A DNA stretch of 64,000 nucleotides from Hyphomonadaceae bacterium (GTDB taxonomy: Bacteria > Pseudomonadota > Alphaproteobacteria > Caulobacterales > Hyphomonadaceae). The notes under the pieces are model-generated. The model made no database searches. It saw only the letters and a list, made by a program, of their open reading frames with translations, and was not told the DNA's origin. A program made the translations under genes and the position numbers. The stretch is taken from positions 434,001 through 498,000 of the forward strand of contig JANSWU010000001.1 in NCBI GenBank assembly GCA_024743315.1. Direction: 5' to 3'. Shown here one piece after another: positions 60,981-64,000 of this stretch (position 1 is the stretch's first letter; the number at the start of each line of letters is the position of its first letter).

Positions 60981-62873
60981 ATGCCTGATAGCGCTCCTTT
61001 GTCCACGCGGCCCGTGATCCGCCAGTTGCCGCCCGATGCGGTCAACCGGATCGCGGCTGGCGAAGTGATTGAACGTCCGGCTGCGGCGATCAAGGAATTG
61101 GTTGAGAATGCACTGGATGCCGGGGCGCAATCGGTGCGCGTGATGATCGAAAGCGGCGGCCTGAAACGTCTGATCGTCGAGGATGATGGCTGCGGCATGA
61201 GCGGGACCGATATGACCCTCGCCTTGCAGCGCCACGCCACCTCAAAACTGGTTCCCGGCGCAGATGGCCGGATCGATTTGCTCAACATTCACACCATGGG
61301 CTTTCGCGGAGAGGCGCTGCCCTCAATCGCGTCGGTCAGCCGGATGACCCTGACCTCTCGCGCGGCGGGCGAAGACGCCGCTGAAATGTTTGTCGAAGCC
61401 GGCCGGATCGAGGGACCAAAACCCGCCGCGTTTGCCGGAACGGGTCTGACCGGCACGCGCATTGAAGTCCGCGACTTGTTCCATGCCACGCCGGCGCGGC
61501 TGAAATTCATGAAGTCCGAGCGCTCGGAAACCCTGGCCATCACCGATGCCTTGAAGCGGCTCGCTATGGCGCGGGCGGATGTCGGTTTTGCTCTCGAGAG
61601 CAATGGCCGGAACATTTTTCGCTATGCGGCGCATCCCGACACCGAAGATGGGCGGTTGCAGCGACTTGGCGCCATTATGGGCCGGGAATTTCGGGAAAAC
61701 GCCCTCGCCGTCGACGCTGAACGCGAAGGCGTGCGCTTGTCCGGTTTTGCGGGCTTGCCGACGCTCAATCGCGGCAATGCGCAGCGACAATACTTGTTCG
61801 TGAATGGCCGTCCGGTCAAAGACCGGATGCTAAACGGTGTGATCCGTGCGGCGTATCAGGACTTTCTGGCCCGCGATCGTCATCCCATGGCGGCCTTGTT
61901 CGTCGATCTCGATCCGGAATATGTCGACGTTAACGTCCATCCGGCCAAGACAGAAGTCCGCTTCAGAGATGCTGGCAATGTTCGCGGCCTGATCATCGGG
62001 GCCTTGCGCCATACGCTCGCTGCAGCCGGTCATCGGGCCAGCACCACGGTCGCTGCTGCCGCCCTTGGCAAGGCACAGGCCGAACCGTTGCAGGCCGATG
62101 TGTTCCGGCGATCAACCTTATGGTCTGAACCACAAACGTCATCGCGCGCACCGGGAAACAGTTTCGCTGCGCCGCCCGCGCCGGACTATGAAGGCGCGAT
62201 CCCATCAAGCCCGGTGCAGGATCCTTCCGCTCAAGAGACCGATGCTTATCCTTCTGCACGCATGGAGGCCGATCCGGGTCTCCCAGCGCAAGATTACCCC
62301 CTCGGCGTCGCGCGGGCGCAGCTGCACGAAACCTATGTTGTGGCCCAGACCCAAGACGGGATCGTGATTGTCGACCAGCACGCCGCGCACGAGCGGCTTG
62401 TCTATGAGGACATGAAACGACAAATGGCGGTGGGTGGTGTCAAACGCCAGGCCCTGCTGATTCCCGACATTGTCGAACTAACCGAAGATGAGGCGAGCCG
62501 GGTTCTGGAACGGTCCGAAGAGCTTCGCGAACTTGGCTTGGAAATCGAAGCATTCGGCGCGGGCGCGATATGTGTGCGCGCGACGCCGGCCTTGTTCGGA
62601 GAAATGGACGTTGCGGGCCTGATCCAAGACCTGGCGGATGATTTTGCTGAATATGATGCCGGGCTCGCCCTGAAAGAACGCTTCGAAGAGGTCATGGGCA
62701 ACATGGCTTGTCGCGGATCGGTTCGCGCCGGTCGGCGCCTCAATGCCGAGGAAATGAACGCCCTGCTCCGCCAGATGGAAAGCACCCCACATTCGGGCCA
62801 ATGCAATCATGGGCGCCCGACTTATGTTGAACTAAAACTGGCCGATATTGAGCGCTTGTTTGGCCGCCGCTAA
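60981..62873 (+). CDS. mutL: DNA mismatch repair protein MutL with endonuclease motif
   Basis: A 630 aa protein. The GHKL ATPase part has [41 protein letters not shown] and [12 protein letters not shown] Pro/Ala/Ser linker of about 90 residues follows. The C-terminal domain has [12 protein letters not shown], the DQHA-x2-E-x4-E metal motif of endonuclease-type MutL, plus [12 protein letters not shown] and QCNHGRP. So strand nicking is likely done by MutL itself, as in bacteria without MutH. ATG 60981 is the first start with homology; it has no clear ribosome site. Confidence 0.95.
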   Translation: MPDSAPLSTRPVIRQLPPDAVNRIAAGEVIERPAAAIKELVENALDAGAQSVRVMIESGGLKRLIVEDDGCGMSGTDMTLALQRHATSKLVPGADGRIDLLNIHTMGFRGEALPSIASVSRMTLTSRAAGEDAAEMFVEAGRIEGPKPAAFAGTGLTGTRIEVRDLFHATPARLKFMKSERSETLAITDALKRLAMARADVGFALESNGRNIFRYAAHPDTEDGRLQRLGAIMGREFRENALAVDAEREGVRLSGFAGLPTLNRGNAQRQYLFVNGRPVKDRMLNGVIRAAYQDFLARDRHPMAALFVDLDPEYVDVNVHPAKTEVRFRDAGNVRGLIIGALRHTLAAAGHRASTTVAAAALGKAQAEPLQADVFRRSTLWSEPQTSSRAPGNSFAAPPAPDYEGAIPSSPVQDPSAQETDAYPSARMEADPGLPAQDYPLGVARAQLHETYVVAQTQDGIVIVDQHAAHERLVYEDMKRQMAVGGVKRQALLIPDIVELTEDEASRVLERSEELRELGLEIEAFGAGAICVRATPALFGEMDVAGLIQDLADDFAEYDAGLALKERFEEVMGNMACRGSVRAGRRLNAEEMNALLRQMESTPHSGQCNHGRPTYVELKLADIERLFGRR

Positions 62874-62904
62874 ATAAAACTCAATACAATAACGAATAAT
62901 CAAC

Positions 62905-62919
62905 TTAAAGTTGCTTTAT
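62905..62919. promoter_or_regulatory. candidate CtrA-type box
   Basis: TTAA, seven bases, TTAT: seven of eight positions match the CtrA consensus TTAA-N7-TTAA. It lies 7 bp before the GGDEF gene start, in an AT-rich stretch that also holds the palindrome CAACTTAAAGTTG. One such match can occur by chance. Confidence 0.35.
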
Positions 62920-62925
62920 AGCCGC

Positions 62926-64000
62926 ATGGTTGCGGCGGTATCGAAACTTGGGCGCGAACGGGCGCGGGGCTATTCGCTGACCCTGATCGCATTGATCGCC
63001 TTTGGCGGGTTGCAGCTCGGATTTCTCGCCCTCGATGCGGTCTTCCATTTCAGCCAGCAGGTCCTGATCATTGAGGCGGCGTCTGCCTTGGTTGTCACGC
63101 TGGGTTGCCTAGCCATTGTCGCCCGCGAAGATCGACGCATGGAAAAAGCCGCCGAAATGGCGGAAAGCCAGCTCTCTTATCTCGCTGATTTTGCCACCGA
63201 TCTTTATTGGGAAACGGATTTGGAGGGCATTGTAATTGCCTCTGGCGGTCGCCTGGCAAAGATCGTCACGCCAGATCGCTCTCGCATCATTGGCCAGCAC
63301 TATATGAAGATCATTAAGCTCGAGCCGGAAGAGCGCCAACGTATGATGAAAGCGTTGAGCGAGATCAAACCCTATTCAGACATCCTCTCAGTCCTGCACG
63401 ACCCACAAGGCAAAGCCTATCATATTTCGCTCTCAGCCACACCGCGGTTCGATCGCGACGGCAATGTGGTTGGCTATCTCGGCATCGGTACGAATGTCTC
63501 GAAACGCATCGAAGCGCAAAGCCGCCTGCGCTATATGGCCGAACACGATATGCTGACCGGGCTCGCTAATCGCTACAGTTTCCAAAACCAGATCAATGAA
63601 GACATCCTGAATAGCGGTGAAGATGAAAATGTCGGCCTGCTGGCGATCGATCTGGATAATTTCAAAACCATCAATGACACGTATGGTCACCCCGCAGGAG
63701 ATGCTCTGCTCAATCTGGTCGCGAAGCGGATTGGTAAGATCATTCGCGGCGATGATTGGGCAGCTCGTCTCGGCGGTGATGAATTTGTCATCGTCTGCCG
63801 TGATGTTGCCAACCCGATGGATGCCTGCCTGATGGCGGCGCGGCTGATCAGCGCCCTGTCCCGCCCATTCCAGATTGGCGGGCTTGAAGTGACCGTCTCA
63901 GCTTCCATCGGCGTCGCTTGTGCCCCGTTACACGCCAAGAATTCCCGGCAATTGATGAAATGCGCCGACTTGGCCATGTATGAAGCCAAGAGCAGTGGCC
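62926..64000 (+). CDS. membrane PAS-GGDEF protein, diguanylate cyclase (cut by window end)
   Basis: The frame is open from ATG 62926 to the window end (358 aa seen), with no stop. Two helices (YSLTLIALIAFGGLQLGFLAL and VLIIEAASALVVTLGCLAIV) precede a PAS domain (residues about 85-205: FATDLYWETDLEGIV, VVGYLGIGTNVSKRIEAQ). The GGDEF domain follows with HDMLTGLANR, LLAIDLDNFKTINDTYGHPAGD, the active-site ARLGGDEFV and ADLAMYEAKSSG. It should make c-di-GMP. An EAL domain may follow beyond the window. No good ribosome site is seen. The PilZ protein at 31 kb could be a receptor for the product. Confidence 0.9.
   Translation, partial: MVAAVSKLGRERARGYSLTLIALIAFGGLQLGFLALDAVFHFSQQVLIIEAASALVVTLGCLAIVAREDRRMEKAAEMAESQLSYLADFATDLYWETDLEGIVIASGGRLAKIVTPDRSRIIGQHYMKIIKLEPEERQRMMKALSEIKPYSDILSVLHDPQGKAYHISLSATPRFDRDGNVVGYLGIGTNVSKRIEAQSRLRYMAEHDMLTGLANRYSFQNQINEDILNSGEDENVGLLAIDLDNFKTINDTYGHPAGDALLNLVAKRIGKIIRGDDWAARLGGDEFVIVCRDVANPMDACLMAARLISALSRPFQIGGLEVTVSASIGVACAPLHAKNSRQLMKCADLAMYEAKSSG

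Noticed and set aside
1-64000. CRISPR arrays, insertion sequences, prophage or integrative elements
   Set aside because: No regularly spaced direct repeats, transposase, integrase or phage structural genes were found; the tRNA-Ile2 gene is not followed by an integrase or a repeated 3' end.

Overview
The window reads as a contiguous chromosomal segment of a GC-rich alphaproteobacterium, most likely a stalked or budding marine type (Hyphomonadales/Maricaulales/Caulobacterales). This placement is inferred from gene content, not from rRNA. The supporting signs are a two-domain dCTP deaminase, the alphaproteobacterial SerC type, metZ, the prfA-prmC-DUF4167 block, the aa3 oxidase subunit IV, a mesaconyl-CoA hydratase, Flp/TadE pilus genes, GANTC (CcrM-type) sites and an exact match to the Caulobacter DnaA G-box. 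I see no insertion sequence, prophage, CRISPR array or rRNA operon. The segment is mostly housekeeping, densely packed, with many 4-base ATGA overlaps and convergent ends. Layout from left to right. 0-7 kb: tail of a cytochrome c, an NlpC/P60 hydrolase, a MarR regulator, the serine operon serC-GNAT-serA with a hairpin-rich leader, a single-domain response regulator and a PlsC-type acyltransferase. 7-13 kb: secA, divergent from a parvulin lipoprotein-argJ-mutT operon, then an orphan Flp pilin. 13-21 kb: epoxide hydrolase, penicillin acylase, VOC protein, alpha/beta hydrolase, a REP-like inverted repeat, a sirtuin with a small partner gene, panD, a SIMPL lipoprotein and tRNA-Ile2(CAU). 21-30 kb: ABC exporter, dCTP deaminase, metZ, DksA-like zinc finger protein, ABC-2 exporter, MFS protein and a small XRE-regulated membrane-protein operon. 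30.28-30.90 kb is the only long stretch without a gene. It holds a terminator-like hairpin, a run of stems that may be a structured RNA on the minus strand, and a cluster of six GANTC sites in 113 bp around an inverted pair of DnaA boxes. 31-41 kb: PilZ protein, hisI, a CoA-transferase divergent from an HMG-CoA lyase, a DedA-like protein, a TauD-like dioxygenase, prolyl oligopeptidase, a LacI regulator, and an MBOAT/SGNH O-acylation pair. 41-49 kb: a long minus-strand series of 5-FCL, ftsY, mtaB, an EEP protein, dapF, a small membrane protein, a RimJ-like acetyltransferase and mesaconyl-CoA hydratase. 49-57 kb: ArsC/Spx protein, acyl-CoA dehydrogenase-like protein, DUF4167, prmC, prfA, MAPEG protein, an esterase-like lipoprotein, a DUF1214/DUF1254 pair and ispG. 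57-64 kb: two TadE-like pseudopilins, an Atg22-like MFS protein, cytochrome oxidase subunit IV, mutL carrying the endonuclease motif, and a PAS-GGDEF protein cut by the window end. The recurring themes are serine, arginine, lysine and methionine synthesis, protein export (SecA, FtsY, parvulin), translation termination (PrfA/PrmC), and surface or cell-cycle functions typical of dimorphic alphaproteobacteria (PilZ, GGDEF, Flp, GANTC, CtrA-like and DnaA-like sites). No complete new defence or mobile system is visible. The strongest unexplained signal is the 30.28-30.80 kb region.
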